Assembly: GCF_014651715.1 (NCBI RefSeq)
Contig: NZ_BMXK01000004.1
Location: 186,001-250,000, forward strand
DNA from: Zhihengliuella salsuginis
GTDB lineage: Bacteria > Actinomycetota > Actinomycetes > Actinomycetales > Micrococcaceae
Length of the DNA stretch: 64,000 nucleotides
Direction of reading: 5' to 3'
Shown: in pieces, positions 55,040 to 64,000 of the stretch
How positions within the stretch are numbered: position 1 is the stretch's first letter
Layout of the letters: each line of letters begins with the position of its first letter
Translations under genes and position numbers: made by a program
Notes under the pieces: model-generated
The model's input: the letters and a program-made list of their open reading frames with translations, nothing else
Database searches by the model: none
Told to the model about the DNA's origin: nothing

Positions 55040-55795
55040 ATGAACAGCAGGCTCATCGGCGGCATCGTCGCACTCGTGCTGGCCGTGGTAGGCGCCATCC
55101 TGCTCCTGAACTACGTCCGCGGCGCGGACGAGCGCGCGCAGGCCGGGCTGGATCCGCAGGAGGTCCTCGTCGCGTCCTCGGATATCGAGGCCGGCACCAG
55201 TGTCGCCGAGCTGGGCGACCACCTCGAGCCGGCCACCCTGCCGGCCAACGCCGTCGCCGACGGCGCGGTGTCCGAGCTCGACACCGCTGACGGTCGGGTC
55301 CTCGCGCAGCCGCTGCTGGCCGGCGAGCAGCTGCTGGACGACAAGCTGGTCGACCCCGCCGACCAGCTCGAAGCCGGGACGGTCCCCGTCCCCGAGGGGC
55401 TCCAGGAGGTGACCGTCGCCCTCGACCCCGCGCGCGTCGTCGGCGGCAAGATCCGGGCCGGGGACCGGGTTGCGGTGTTCGGCAACTACGAACTCCTCAT
55501 CGAGGGCGGCGAGACCACCAGTTCCAGGGACCAGCGGACCAAGCTGCTGATGGAGCAGGTCCTCGTCACCGCCATCCAGATCGCCCCGGCGGAACAGCAG
55601 GAGCAGACCGTCGACGGCGTCTCCGCGCTGCCCACGGGATCGGCCTTCGTGACCTTCGCCGTCTCCACGGACCAGGCCGGGCAGATCATCTTCACCCAGG
55701 ACTTCGGGTTGACGTGGCTCGCCAAACAGCACGAGGACGCCCCGCCGAGCGACTCGGAGACCGACGTCTGGGGCATCGAGGAGATCCTGCAATGA
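55040..55795 (+). CDS. cpaB: Pilus assembly protein CpaB/RcpC
   Basis: A 251-residue protein with an N-terminal membrane helix (GGIVALVLAVVGAILLLNYV), a SAF domain (VLVASSDIEAGTSVAELGDH, ALDPARVVGGKIRAGDRVAV) and a short C-terminal region. It is thought to bind the cell wall and guide the pilus. ATG 55040 has AAGGAGAG upstream. It overlaps tadZ by 4 bases. Confidence 0.85.
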   Translation: MNSRLIGGIVALVLAVVGAILLLNYVRGADERAQAGLDPQEVLVASSDIEAGTSVAELGDHLEPATLPANAVADGAVSELDTADGRVLAQPLLAGEQLLDDKLVDPADQLEAGTVPVPEGLQEVTVALDPARVVGGKIRAGDRVAVFGNYELLIEGGETTSSRDQRTKLLMEQVLVTAIQIAPAEQQEQTVDGVSALPTGSAFVTFAVSTDQAGQIIFTQDFGLTWLAKQHEDAPPSDSETDVWGIEEILQ

Positions 55796-56988
55796 GCCGC
55801 TTCCTGCTGATCACCGACTCCCACCCGTTGGAGTCCCGCCTCCAGGCCTGCATCGACAGTGCCGTCCCGGGGTCCCTGTACCGCGTCGGGGCCGGCGCGG
55901 CCTCCCAGCCGCCCGGCGACGTGCTGCGGCGCAGCCTCGGCGAGCCGACCGACGTCGTCGTCATCGGGCCCGACGTCGCCACCGACACGGCGCTGCGCCT
56001 GGCCTCCGGCCTCGCCGCGTCGGCGCCGGACGTCGCCGTGGTCCTCATCGCCGAGTCGGACGAGGACCCGGAGCTCATGCGCTCCGCGATGCGGGCCGGG
56101 ATCCGCGACGTCGCGCCCGCCGACGCCGATCCCGCCGCGCTGCGGCTCGCCATCGAGCGCGCATGCGCCGCCGTCGACCGCCGCAGGCACCCGGCCGACG
56201 CCGACTCCGCGCGTCCACGCGCCGAGGTCATCACCGTCCTCTCGCCCAAGGGCGGGGTCGGGAAGACGACGATCGCGACGAATCTGGCCGTCGGGCTCGC
56301 CCGCGTCGCCCCGCAGCGGGTCGTCGTCGTGGATCTCGACCTCCAGTTCGGCGACGTCGCCAGCGCGCTGAACCTGGAGCCCGAGCACGTCATCACGGAC
56401 GCCGCCCACAACGCGGCCGCCCAGGACTCCGTGGTGCTCAAGGCCTACCTGGCCCGGACCGAGCACGGGGTCTACGCCCTGTGCGGGCCCCGGACGCCGG
56501 CCGAGGCCGACCACCTCTCCCCCGAGCAGATCGGATTCGTGATCGACCAGCTCGCCGTCGAGTTCGACTACGTCGTCATCGACTCGGCCCCCGGCCTCGG
56601 TGAACACCTGCTCGCGGCACTCGAGCGCACCACCGCCGCGGTCTGGATCTGCGGCATGGACGTGCCCAGCGTCCGAGGCACCAACAACGCGCTCGCGGTG
56701 CTCAGCGAACTGCAGCTCGTCCCGCGCGGCCGCCACACGGTCGTGAACCTCGCCGACAAGCGCAGCGGCCTGACGATCGGCGACATCGAGTCGACGCTCG
56801 GCGCGCCCGTCGACGTCGTCATCCCCCGTTCGCGGACGGTCCCCCTCAGCACCAACCGGGGCATCCCGCACCTCGCCGACGGCCGGCACGACAGCGCCTT
56901 CCGCGGCCTGTCGAAACTCGTCGACAGGTTCGGCGCCGAGGAACAGCAGCGACTGCGGCAGCTGCACCGGCGGGAGGTCGTGGCATGA
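55792..56988 (+). CDS. tadZ: TadZ/CpaE-like ParA ATPase
   Basis: A 398-residue protein. A receiver-like N-terminal domain (about 1-125) lacks clear phosphorylation residues, as is normal for TadZ. The ParA/MinD-type domain has the deviant Walker A K153GGVGKTT160, then VVVDLDLQFGDVASALNL and VIDSAPGLGEH. It sets the position of the pilus machine. It overlaps both neighbours by 4 bases (ATGA). Confidence 0.87.
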   Translation: MSRFLLITDSHPLESRLQACIDSAVPGSLYRVGAGAASQPPGDVLRRSLGEPTDVVVIGPDVATDTALRLASGLAASAPDVAVVLIAESDEDPELMRSAMRAGIRDVAPADADPAALRLAIERACAAVDRRRHPADADSARPRAEVITVLSPKGGVGKTTIATNLAVGLARVAPQRVVVVDLDLQFGDVASALNLEPEHVITDAAHNAAAQDSVVLKAYLARTEHGVYALCGPRTPAEADHLSPEQIGFVIDQLAVEFDYVVIDSAPGLGEHLLAALERTTAAVWICGMDVPSVRGTNNALAVLSELQLVPRGRHTVVNLADKRSGLTIGDIESTLGAPVDVVIPRSRTVPLSTNRGIPHLADGRHDSAFRGLSKLVDRFGAEEQQRLRQLHRREVVA

Positions 56989-58505
56989 GACTCTCCGACC
57001 GCCTGAAGGCCAACCGCGGCAACGGGGGCGGCGGCGCCCCGGCCGCAGCCCCCGCGCACCCGGCTCCCCCGGAGCCGACCGGCGATCCGGCCGTAGCCGG
57101 CGCCGACACGGCGCCGCGGGAGGCGGACGCGCCCACCGCCGGCTCCGCGCACACGCCGGAACCAGCCGTCGGGGTGCCGGAGCCGGCGCGGAACCGCGAG
57201 CCGGCCGAACGGACGACCGGCTCCCGGAACCGGGACGCCCTCGCCGGCCTCAAGGCCCGCGCCGCCGATACGCTGTTCCAACGGCTGGGCTCGCGGATCA
57301 GCGACCCGAACATGACCGAGGACGCCCTCCGCCGGCTGGCCCGCGACGAGCTGAGCCGTGCAATCGACGCCGAGCAGGTCCCCCTGACCCCGGAGGAGCG
57401 CCTGCGCCTCATCCGCGACATCGGCGACGAGGTCCTCGGGCTCGGGCCGCTGCAAAGGCTCCTCGACGACGATTCCGTCACCGAGATCATGGTCAACGAC
57501 CACCGGCAGATCTTCGTCGAGCGCCACGGGCGGCTCGCGGAGGTCGACGCCGGCTTCAGCACCGACGAGCACCTGCGCCGCGTCATCGAACGGATCGTCT
57601 CCCGGGTGGGGCGGCGGATCGACGAGTCCTCGCCGCTCGTGGACGCGCGCCTCGAGGACGGCTCCCGCGTGAACGCCATCATCCCGCCGCTGGCGGTGAA
57701 CGGGCCCAGCCTGACGATCCGCAAGTTCGGCGCCGTCCCGCTGACCGTACGGAACCTGACCGACTACGGCACCCTCACCCCGGAGATGGCCCACCTGCTG
57801 CGCGCGTGCGTCGAGGCCCGGCTCAACATCGTCATCTCCGGGGGCACGGGCACCGGCAAGACCACCCTGCTCAACGTCCTGTCCTCCTTCATCCCCAACG
57901 ACGAGCGGATCATCACCATCGAGGACGCCGTCGAGCTGCAACTCCAGCAGGACCACGTGGTGCGCCTCGAATCCCGTCCGGCCAACATCGAGGGCAGCGG
58001 CGCCGTCACCATCCGGGACCTCGTGCGGAACTCGCTGCGCATGCGGCCGGACCGCATCATCGTCGGCGAGGTCCGCGGCGGGGAGACCCTCGACATGCTC
58101 CAGGCCATGAACACCGGCCACGACGGCTCCATCTCCACAGTCCACGCCAACGCTCCCCGCGACGCGATCGCCCGTCTGGAGACCCTCGTCCTCATGGCGG
58201 GCATGGACCTGCCCCTGCGCGCCATCCGCGAGCAGATCTCCTCCGCCGTCGACCTGATCGTGCACCTGACCCGCCTGCGCGACGGCACCCGGCGCGTCAC
58301 CCACGTCACCGAGGTCCAGGGCATGGAAGGCGACATCATCACGCTCCAGGACGCGTTCGCGTTCGACTACGCCGCCGGCGTCGACGCGCACGGCCGGTTC
58401 CTCGGCCGCCCCGTCCCCACCGGCGTCCGCCCCCGGTTCGTGGACCACTTCCACGACGTGGGCGTCAGCCTCCCGGCGGGCCTCTTCGACGGCGGCCCGC
58501 GATGA
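56985..58505 (+). CDS. tadA: TadA/CpaF secretion ATPase
   Basis: A 506-residue type II/IV secretion ATPase. A Pro/Ala-rich N-terminus (about 1-90) is followed by the CpaF core: Walker A GGTGTGKT at 286-293, [17 protein letters not shown] (Asp box), [20 protein letters not shown] (Walker B) and [14 protein letters not shown] (His box). It powers pilin assembly from the cytoplasm. Confidence 0.92.
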   Translation: MRLSDRLKANRGNGGGGAPAAAPAHPAPPEPTGDPAVAGADTAPREADAPTAGSAHTPEPAVGVPEPARNREPAERTTGSRNRDALAGLKARAADTLFQRLGSRISDPNMTEDALRRLARDELSRAIDAEQVPLTPEERLRLIRDIGDEVLGLGPLQRLLDDDSVTEIMVNDHRQIFVERHGRLAEVDAGFSTDEHLRRVIERIVSRVGRRIDESSPLVDARLEDGSRVNAIIPPLAVNGPSLTIRKFGAVPLTVRNLTDYGTLTPEMAHLLRACVEARLNIVISGGTGTGKTTLLNVLSSFIPNDERIITIEDAVELQLQQDHVVRLESRPANIEGSGAVTIRDLVRNSLRMRPDRIIVGEVRGGETLDMLQAMNTGHDGSISTVHANAPRDAIARLETLVLMAGMDLPLRAIREQISSAVDLIVHLTRLRDGTRRVTHVTEVQGMEGDIITLQDAFAFDYAAGVDAHGRFLGRPVPTGVRPRFVDHFHDVGVSLPAGLFDGGPR

Positions 58506-59452
58506 CCCCGGAAGGCTGGCTCCTCGCCGGCGGCCTCGTCGCGTCCCTGGCGGCGCTCGGCCTCGTCGTCCTGGTTCTCTTCCGCCCCGCGACATCCCGC
58601 GTCTCCCGGCTGCGACGGCGGCCGGTCGGCGCCGTCGAGGACTCGTCGGCTCTCGCACGCGTCGGCGGAGCCGCCGTCACGGCGGTCGAGGCCCGCCTCG
58701 GCGCCGGCGGCCGGGGCTGGCTCAGCGCCGACGCCCTCGAGCAGTCCGGCGTGCGCCAGTCGCCGGCCGAGGTCGTCGTCCTCACCGCCATCGGGACCTT
58801 CGTCGCGGGCGCCTTCGGCGGGGCCCTGTCCGGGCCGGGCCTGGCCGTTCTGTTCGCGCTGGCCGTGCCGGTCGCCGTCGTCGTCGCGCTGCGCGTGCGC
58901 GCCGACCGGCGGCGGGCGGCCTTCGAGGAGCAGCTGCCGGACCTGCTGATGACACTCGCCGGCAGCCTGCGTGCCGGGCACTCGGTGCTGCGGGCGTTCG
59001 ACGCGGCGGCCACCGAGTTCGAGGCGCCGATGAGCGAGGTCCTCAGCCGGGTCGTCAACGAGGCCCGGGTCGGCCGCAAGCTGGAGAGCACCATGCTCCA
59101 GGCGTCCGATCGCATGCGCTCCGACGACTTCGCCTGGGTCGCCGAGGCCATCCGAATCAACCAGGAGGTCGGCGGCGACCTCGCCCGCGTGCTGGACCAG
59201 GTGGGCGCCACGATCCGCGAACGGGCACAGATCAAGGGCCAGGTGCGGGCGCTGTCCGCCGAGGGCCGGATCTCCGCCTACATCCTGATCGCGCTGCCGT
59301 TCGCCCTCGCCGCCTTCATGTCCGTCGCGAATCCGGGCTACGTGGGACAGCTCGTCACGCACCCCCTCGGCATCGTCATGCTGGTCGTGGGCGTCCTGAT
59401 GCTGGGCATCGGGTCGCTGGTGCTCTTCCGCATGACCCGGATCGAATTCTAG
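58502..59452 (+). CDS. tadB: TadB-like pilus assembly membrane protein
   Basis: A 316-residue T2SSF-family protein with membrane helices at the start, near 95-140 and at the end, and the cytoplasmic motif LPDLLMTLAGSLRAGHSVLR and INQEVGGDLARVLDQVGATI. It forms the inner membrane platform with TadC. It overlaps tadA by 4 bases. Confidence 0.9.
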   Translation: MTPEGWLLAGGLVASLAALGLVVLVLFRPATSRVSRLRRRPVGAVEDSSALARVGGAAVTAVEARLGAGGRGWLSADALEQSGVRQSPAEVVVLTAIGTFVAGAFGGALSGPGLAVLFALAVPVAVVVALRVRADRRRAAFEEQLPDLLMTLAGSLRAGHSVLRAFDAAATEFEAPMSEVLSRVVNEARVGRKLESTMLQASDRMRSDDFAWVAEAIRINQEVGGDLARVLDQVGATIRERAQIKGQVRALSAEGRISAYILIALPFALAAFMSVANPGYVGQLVTHPLGIVMLVVGVLMLGIGSLVLFRMTRIEF

Positions 59453-59460
59453 GAGCCCGG

Positions 59461-60351
59461 ATGACCATCACCTGGTTCGGCTGGACGGCCATCGCGCTGA
59501 CGGTGTTCCCCGTGGCCGTGCTCGCCTACGGCCTGTTCTCCGTCGACCGGCGGCAGTTCGCCCTCGTGAAGCAGAACCTGGCCCGCGCGGCGGTCGACGA
59601 CGCCGGACCGGTCCACGGCCCCCGGAGCTTCGCCGAGCTGGCCCGGCGCATCACCCCGGGGACCTACGAGGCCCGGCTCGACCGCCTGCTCGCCTATGCC
59701 GGCCGGCCGACGTCGTGGCCCCTGGACCGGCTGATCACCGCGAAGCCGCTGGCGGCGTTCAGCGGATTCCTCCTCGGCGGTCTGGTGGTGCTGGTCTCCC
59801 CCGGGCCGTCGACGGTCGCGGCCTGGATCCTGCTCACGGCATTCGGCTACTTCCTGCCCGACCTGCTGGTGTGGAACGCATCGATCAAGCGCCAGGAGGC
59901 CATCCTGATGGAGCTTCCGAACGTCCTCGACCAGCTGCTCATCGCCGTCGAAGCGGGCCTGGGGCTCGAGCAAGCCATGTCCCGGGTCGCAGCGCGCGGC
60001 AGCAGCCCCATGGCGCAGGAGATGGGCAGGACCCTGCAGGAGATGCAGGTGGGCCGGTCCCGGCGCGAGGCGTACGAGGCGATGGCCGAGCGGTCGACCG
60101 TCTCCGACCTGCGGTCCTTCGTCCGCGCCGTCACGCAGGCGGACCGCTACGGGATCGGCATCTCCCGCGTGCTCGCGACCCAGGCGGCCCAGATGCGCGT
60201 GAAGCGCCGGCAGCGGGCCGAGGAGAAGGCCATGAAACTGCCGGTGAAGATCCTCTTCCCGCTGCTGTTCTTCATCTTCCCCACGATCTTCATCGTGGTC
60301 ATGGGTCCGGCCGTGATCAACATCCTCGAGAGTCCGCTCTTTGACCGCTGA
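59461..60351 (+). CDS. tadC: TadC-like pilus assembly membrane protein
   Basis: A 296-residue T2SSF-family protein: ELPNVLDQLLIAVEAGLGLE, RYGIGISRVLATQAAQMRVK and a C-terminal helix pair (ILFPLLFFIFPTIFIVVMGP). It starts 8 bases after tadB with GGAG upstream and ends 8 bases from the convergent truA. No secretin gene is needed in a Gram-positive cell and none is present. Confidence 0.9.
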   Translation: MTITWFGWTAIALTVFPVAVLAYGLFSVDRRQFALVKQNLARAAVDDAGPVHGPRSFAELARRITPGTYEARLDRLLAYAGRPTSWPLDRLITAKPLAAFSGFLLGGLVVLVSPGPSTVAAWILLTAFGYFLPDLLVWNASIKRQEAILMELPNVLDQLLIAVEAGLGLEQAMSRVAARGSSPMAQEMGRTLQEMQVGRSRREAYEAMAERSTVSDLRSFVRAVTQADRYGIGISRVLATQAAQMRVKRRQRAEEKAMKLPVKILFPLLFFIFPTIFIVVMGPAVINILESPLFDR

Positions 60352-60358
60352 CCCGACC

Positions 60359-61342
60359 TCAGGCTCCGGGGGAACCCCGCGGACCGTCCGCAGGACCACC
60401 CGCATCCGCCGGCACCCTGCGGGCTCTGGTCAGCTCGGCGCGGGCGGCCAGCTCCGCGGCCTCGTCCGGGTAGGCGACCTCCTCGAGCACGAGCGGGTGG
60501 GGCGCCGCCAGGATCGACTTCGCGTCGCGCACGCGGGCGGCCAGGCGCTCGCCCATCCACCCCGCGTGCTCGCGGCCGTCGCCGATGCGCAGCGCCGCGC
60601 CGATGACGGCCCGCACCATGTTGTGGCAGAACGCGTCCGCCCGCAGGTGGGCCGTGATCACCCCGTCCGCCCCGCGCTCGAAGCGGCAGTCGGTGAGGGT
60701 GCGGATCGTCGTCGCCCTCTCGCGGGGCTTGCAGAAGCTCAGGAAGTCGTGCTGGCCCAGCAGGGCGCCGACGTCTGCGTTCATCGCGGCGACGTCGACG
60801 GGGTCGGCGTGCCAGAGGGTCGTGCGGCGTTCGAGCGGATCCCAGCGGTCGGGGCCGTCGGCGATGCGGTACGAGTACCGGCGCCAGAGCGCGGAGAAGC
60901 GGGCGTCGAAGCCTTCGGATGCGACCTCGACGGAACGGATCAGGATCGCCTGCCCGTGCCGGGTGAGGACACCGCGCAGGCGGCGCAGCAGAGAGCGCAA
61001 CGGGTCGATGTCGCGGCCGCGGGAGAGCCCCGCCACCTCGTCCCCTGTCAGGTCGAAGTGTGCGACCTGGCCGCGGGCGTGCACGCCGGCGTCGGTGCGG
61101 CCGGCCACCGTGGTGCGCACGCGGCGGCGGACCAGCAGCTCGAGCCCCTCCTCGAGCCGGCCCTGCACCGTGGTCCGGCCGGGCTGGACGGCCCAGCCGG
61201 AGAACTCGGCGCCGTCGTAGGCGAGCAGCACCTTGATGCGGACGAGTGCCGGAGCGGACGCGCCGCCGTCGTGCCCGTCCGCGGTGGACGGGACGACGAG
61301 ACCGGCTGCGGCAAGAGGATCGTTCGGACACATGACGACCAT
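60359..61342 (-). CDS. truA: tRNA pseudouridine(38-40) synthase TruA
   Basis: A 327-residue enzyme: VLLAYDGAEFSGWAVQPG, catalytic Asp84 in AGRTDAGVHARGQVAHF, and HDFLSFCKPRERATTIRTL. It makes pseudouridine at positions 38-40 of the tRNA anticodon stem. The first 34 residues precede the conserved core, and starts at 61342, 61333 or a GTG near 61240 are all possible. It normally follows rplQ in actinobacteria; here one unrelated gene on the other strand separates them. Confidence 0.92.
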   Translation of the reverse strand: MVVMCPNDPLAAAGLVVPSTADGHDGGASAPALVRIKVLLAYDGAEFSGWAVQPGRTTVQGRLEEGLELLVRRRVRTTVAGRTDAGVHARGQVAHFDLTGDEVAGLSRGRDIDPLRSLLRRLRGVLTRHGQAILIRSVEVASEGFDARFSALWRRYSYRIADGPDRWDPLERRTTLWHADPVDVAAMNADVGALLGQHDFLSFCKPRERATTIRTLTDCRFERGADGVITAHLRADAFCHNMVRAVIGAALRIGDGREHAGWMGERLAARVRDAKSILAAPHPLVLEEVAYPDEAAELAARAELTRARRVPADAGGPADGPRGSPGA

Positions 61343-61413
61343 TCTATGGGGACGTACCCCGGCCGCGCCGCGGACCGGGACACCCCGACCACTGGATACG
61401 GAGTCAGGAAGCC

Positions 61414-63060
61414 ATGGCAGATACCGGCAAATCCAGCAAGCCGCGGACCTCGCGGATCATCGGCCAGGACATCTACGCGACCCACATCGCCACCCGGCTG
61501 CAGGACTTCTTCCTCGCGTCGGCGCCCTGGCAGCGCCGGCTCTGGGAGGCCGGCACGCTCTCGACGCTCACCGAGCTCCTCGACGCCTCGCGCTGGCAGA
61601 GCGAAGGTGTCCTGCACCCGGCTGCGATCAAGAATCTGGCCGCAGACCTCGGCACCCTGATGGCCACGGACCCCGGCATCGGCGGACCGAAGAAGACAGA
61701 ACTCATCAACGCCGAGCTGTCGACGAATGTCCCGTACGGCTCCGAGCACTGGCAATCGCTCGAACAGCTCACGAAGCAGACGAAGCGCCAATATCTGAAG
61801 TTCTGGCGGGACGCGATTGACTCGAATTCTCCACCTGGAGCCGAACGGGCCGCTCGGGCCGTCGCGGCCACCCTCCTCGACACCGGCTACAGCATGACGA
61901 TGCTCCACGGCTGGATCACCGATCACATACAGAATTGCGTGCCGCTGGGGGAAATGCTCGAATCCGCCGACGCCCTGCGACGGCAGAAGCCGACGAATTT
62001 CACCGTCGCAATCCCGTTCACCTCGATGCCGCGGGCAAACGTCGCTCGTTCGAATCCGGCCTGGCAGGACGCCCCGGCGATCAAACTCTGGCTCGGCGAC
62101 TCCCGGAAGGCCCTGACGAAGGGCGTCTACTTCATGGGCGGCTTCCGGTACGTGCTGAGCGCCATGGACGAGCACTCCGCCCTCCAGGAAGCTTCCGCGA
62201 TTCGCGGGCGGATTCTCGCACGCAGCAGCTTCGTTCCCGGGTACCGGAACATCGCGTCAGCTGGGATCGTCTGGATCCTCAACCATGCCACCGGTGCGAC
62301 TCGACAGTTCCCGTTGGAGGAAGTCCATCGGGGCATCTTCCTGCACTCTCTGGGAGCGGGCGACCGAGTGCACGCCGTCGGATCCACCGTCAGCCGTCTG
62401 GACGACGCCCTCGAGCTGGCCTCGTCCCTCAACAACAGCAGCTCGCCCGGGCAGCCCATTGTCAATGGATGGTCCGCCCTCGAAGGGCTGCTGTTCACTT
62501 CCGAGAATCCCCTAGACGTCAAGAAAGGACGCGGATTCGTCGCAACTTCACGGGCCGCCCTGCTCGCGACCTGTTCGTGGCCGCGAGCCGAGTTGACGAG
62601 CCTCTCGTACTCCAAACGGCAGGACGTCACCGCTCTGGACTTGCGTCTCGAAGGTGCAGCGAGCAACCACGAACGGTGTGGGCACCTGCTCCAACAGCTC
62701 CGGGCGACGGGGAATCTGAGTCTGTCGGATCCGCGCGATCGGGCGGCGCAGGAGCGGATGCTCCAGCTGATCAAGGACAAGTCCGGGACTCTCACGGCAG
62801 TGAAGCTCCAGATGGAGCTGGCGTTCCGCCGCCTCTACCGGAACAGGAACATCGTGGTCCACGGCGGAGCGGCCTCGGCCCAGACCCTCGCGGTCGCCGT
62901 ACGCACCACCGCTCCCCTGGTGGGCGCAGTGCTCGACCGCCTCGTGCACGCCCAGTTGACGGACGGCGTCGAACCGCTGAGCCTCGCCGCGCGAGCGGAA
63001 CTGAGCCTGAAGAAGGTCGGCCTCGGCGCGGGGCCGCCCGTGCACAGCCTCCTGGAGTAG
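61414..63060 (+). CDS. Unrecognised protein with C-terminal HEPN-like RNase motif
   Basis: A 548-residue protein. I do not recognise the first 430 residues; they are mixed alpha/beta with no membrane segment or P-loop. Near the C-terminus FRRLYRNRNIVVHGG contains R478xxxxH483 (also R476x6H483), the HEPN RNase signature, in a setting (LYxxRNxxVHGG) resembling Apea-like HEPN domains found in defence proteins. ATG 61414 has CAGGAAG upstream. It sits alone, opposite in direction to truA and rplQ, at a junction that is usually undisturbed, and ends at a strong terminator. An orphan defence nuclease is a plausible inference, not established. Confidence 0.6.
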   Translation: MADTGKSSKPRTSRIIGQDIYATHIATRLQDFFLASAPWQRRLWEAGTLSTLTELLDASRWQSEGVLHPAAIKNLAADLGTLMATDPGIGGPKKTELINAELSTNVPYGSEHWQSLEQLTKQTKRQYLKFWRDAIDSNSPPGAERAARAVAATLLDTGYSMTMLHGWITDHIQNCVPLGEMLESADALRRQKPTNFTVAIPFTSMPRANVARSNPAWQDAPAIKLWLGDSRKALTKGVYFMGGFRYVLSAMDEHSALQEASAIRGRILARSSFVPGYRNIASAGIVWILNHATGATRQFPLEEVHRGIFLHSLGAGDRVHAVGSTVSRLDDALELASSLNNSSSPGQPIVNGWSALEGLLFTSENPLDVKKGRGFVATSRAALLATCSWPRAELTSLSYSKRQDVTALDLRLEGAASNHERCGHLLQQLRATGNLSLSDPRDRAAQERMLQLIKDKSGTLTAVKLQMELAFRRLYRNRNIVVHGGAASAQTLAVAVRTTAPLVGAVLDRLVHAQLTDGVEPLSLAARAELSLKKVGLGAGPPVHSLLE

Positions 63061-63078
63061 AGCCCGTCCTTAAAAGGC

Positions 63079-63114
63079 GCAGGGCCCGCACCCCCGGAAG
63101 GGTGCGGGCCCTGC
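63079..63114. terminator. Bidirectional terminator between the HEPN-like gene and rplQ
   Basis: A perfect 15-bp stem, GCAGGGCCCGCACCC and GGGTGCGGGCCCTGC, with a six-base loop, between two convergent genes. Confidence 0.88.
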
Positions 63115-63149
63115 AGCGCGGAAGACGCGCGGAGGTCAGCTCAGCGAGC

Positions 63150-63683
63150 TCAGGCCTCCTTGGTCTCCTCGGCCTTGGCCTCGTCGGCCTGAACCTCGGC
63201 GGTCTCCTCGACCTGTGCCTCGGCGGTTTCCTCGGCCGGAGCCTCGGTTGCCGGAGCAGCCTTCTCAGCGGCCTTCTCGGCCTCGGCCACGACGGCCTGC
63301 TTCGGCGAGACGGGCTCCATCACCAGGGAGATGACGGCCATGGGGGCGTTGTCGCCCTTGCGGTTGCCGATCTTGGTGATGCGGGTGTAGCCGCCGTCGC
63401 GGTTGGCCATCACCGGAGCGATGTTCTCGAACAGCTCGAAAACAATGCTCTTGTTGGTGCGGCTGCGCGAAGCGATCGCGGCCTGGACGCGGCGACGCGA
63501 AGCCAGGTCGCCACGCTTGGCGAAGGTCACGAGGCGCTCGGCGTACGGGCGCAGGCGCTTGGCCTTGTGAACCGTGGTGGTGATCTGCTTGTGCTCGAAC
63601 AGCTGGGCAGCCAGGTTTGCGAGCATCAGGCGCTCGTGGGCGGCACCGCCTCCGAGACGCGGGCCCTTAGCGGGGGTAGGCAT
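63150..63683 (-). CDS. rplQ: 50S ribosomal protein L17
   Basis: A 177-residue L17. It starts [20 protein letters not shown] at 63683, with GAGGAG upstream, and has the core [20 protein letters not shown]. The last 45 residues are an Ala/Glu-rich acidic tail with repeated AEE/VEE units, common in high-GC actinobacteria. It follows rpoA in the alpha operon. Confidence 0.95.
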   Translation of the reverse strand: MPTPAKGPRLGGGAAHERLMLANLAAQLFEHKQITTTVHKAKRLRPYAERLVTFAKRGDLASRRRVQAAIASRSRTNKSIVFELFENIAPVMANRDGGYTRITKIGNRKGDNAPMAVISLVMEPVSPKQAVVAEAEKAAEKAAPATEAPAEETAEAQVEETAEVQADEAKAEETKEA

Positions 63684-63768
63684 GGTATTTCTCCTCAAGT
63701 GGAGTCCGGGCTTCCGCGCCTCGCGGCGGGAAAGTCGGACTGAAAACTACTGATGTGGGGGAAGGGCC

Positions 63769-64000
63769 TCAGGCCTCTTCGTCACCGAACTCGGCGTCGT
63801 CATCTTCGATCGAGGCAGCGTGCGCGGCCAGATCGTAGCCTGGAGGGGAATCCTTCAGGTTCAGACCCAGGTCGATCAGCTTGGCCTTGACCTCGTCGAT
63901 GGACTTCGCACCGAAGTTGCGGATGTCCATCAGGTCTGCCTCTGAACGGGCCACGAGCTCACCCACGGAGTGGATGCCCTCGCGCTTGAGGCAGTTGTAC
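63769..64000 (-). CDS. rpoA: RNA polymerase alpha subunit, C-terminal end (partial)
   Basis: Only the last 76 or so residues are in the window: [34 protein letters not shown], and an acidic tail ending [11 protein letters not shown]. This is the alpha-CTD, which binds UP elements and activators. The gene continues beyond the right edge. rplQ follows 85 bases downstream. Confidence 0.95.
   Translation of the reverse strand, partial: YNCLKREGIHSVGELVARSEADLMDIRNFGAKSIDEVKAKLIDLGLNLKDSPPGYDLAAHAASIEDDDAEFGDEEA

Overview
The window is GC-rich DNA from a Gram-positive actinobacterium, most likely Micrococcales and probably a Micrococcaceae relative. Three things point there: the gene orders glmS-acpS-nnr-alr-tsaE, truA-rplQ-rpoA and rplM-rpsI, an actinobacterial Flp/Tad pilus locus, and a 40-bp-style intergenic hairpin at most gene ends. 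I cannot name the species from sequence alone.

Left part (1-25442). A partial SipW-type secreted protein is followed by rimI and tsaB. Between tsaB and its usual partner tsaE lie about 23.7 kb of accessory DNA. It holds an alpha/beta hydrolase, a regulator whose receiver domain has lost its phosphorylation residues, and a large LuxR-type regulator. Next comes a membrane-tethered ECF sigma factor followed by a 2193-residue protein that carries a papain-like protease, a zinc amidase and a peptidoglycan-binding-like end. A second, diverged sigma paralogue follows, with decayed fragments of at least one and probably two further copies of the giant gene, an IS1634-like element and a small methyltransferase gene. 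The last part (19.7-25.4 kb) is visibly poorer in GC and looks like a defence island: a ParB-like protein plus an Mrr-like nuclease in one operon, a deleted IS3 element, and an RloC-like ATPase/anticodon nuclease.

Middle part (25443-34930). This is core metabolism: tsaE, alr, nnr, acpS and glmS in one leftward run, then coaA, mscL and a nucleotidyltransferase-like gene to the right, then glmM leftward.

Sialic acid locus (35093-48285). A secreted sialidase and a GntR/FadR-type repressor point left. An eight-gene operon points right: peptide-type ABC importer (Tat lipoprotein, permease, permease-ATPase fusion, ATPase), neuraminate lyase, ROK kinase, ManNAc-6-P epimerase and a second sialidase without a signal peptide. 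The promoters of the secreted sialidase and of the operon share the sequence TAGGACATCC just after the -10 box, which is a good candidate operator. Together the genes would release sialic acid outside, import it, cleave it to ManNAc and convert it to GlcNAc-6-P, close to glmS and glmM.

Right part (48381-64000). rplM-rpsI, a large LuxR regulator, a complete Gram-positive Flp pilus set (flp, two TadE/G-like genes, cpaB, tadZ, tadA, tadB, tadC), truA, an unrecognised gene ending in a HEPN-like RNase motif, rplQ, and the 3' end of rpoA.
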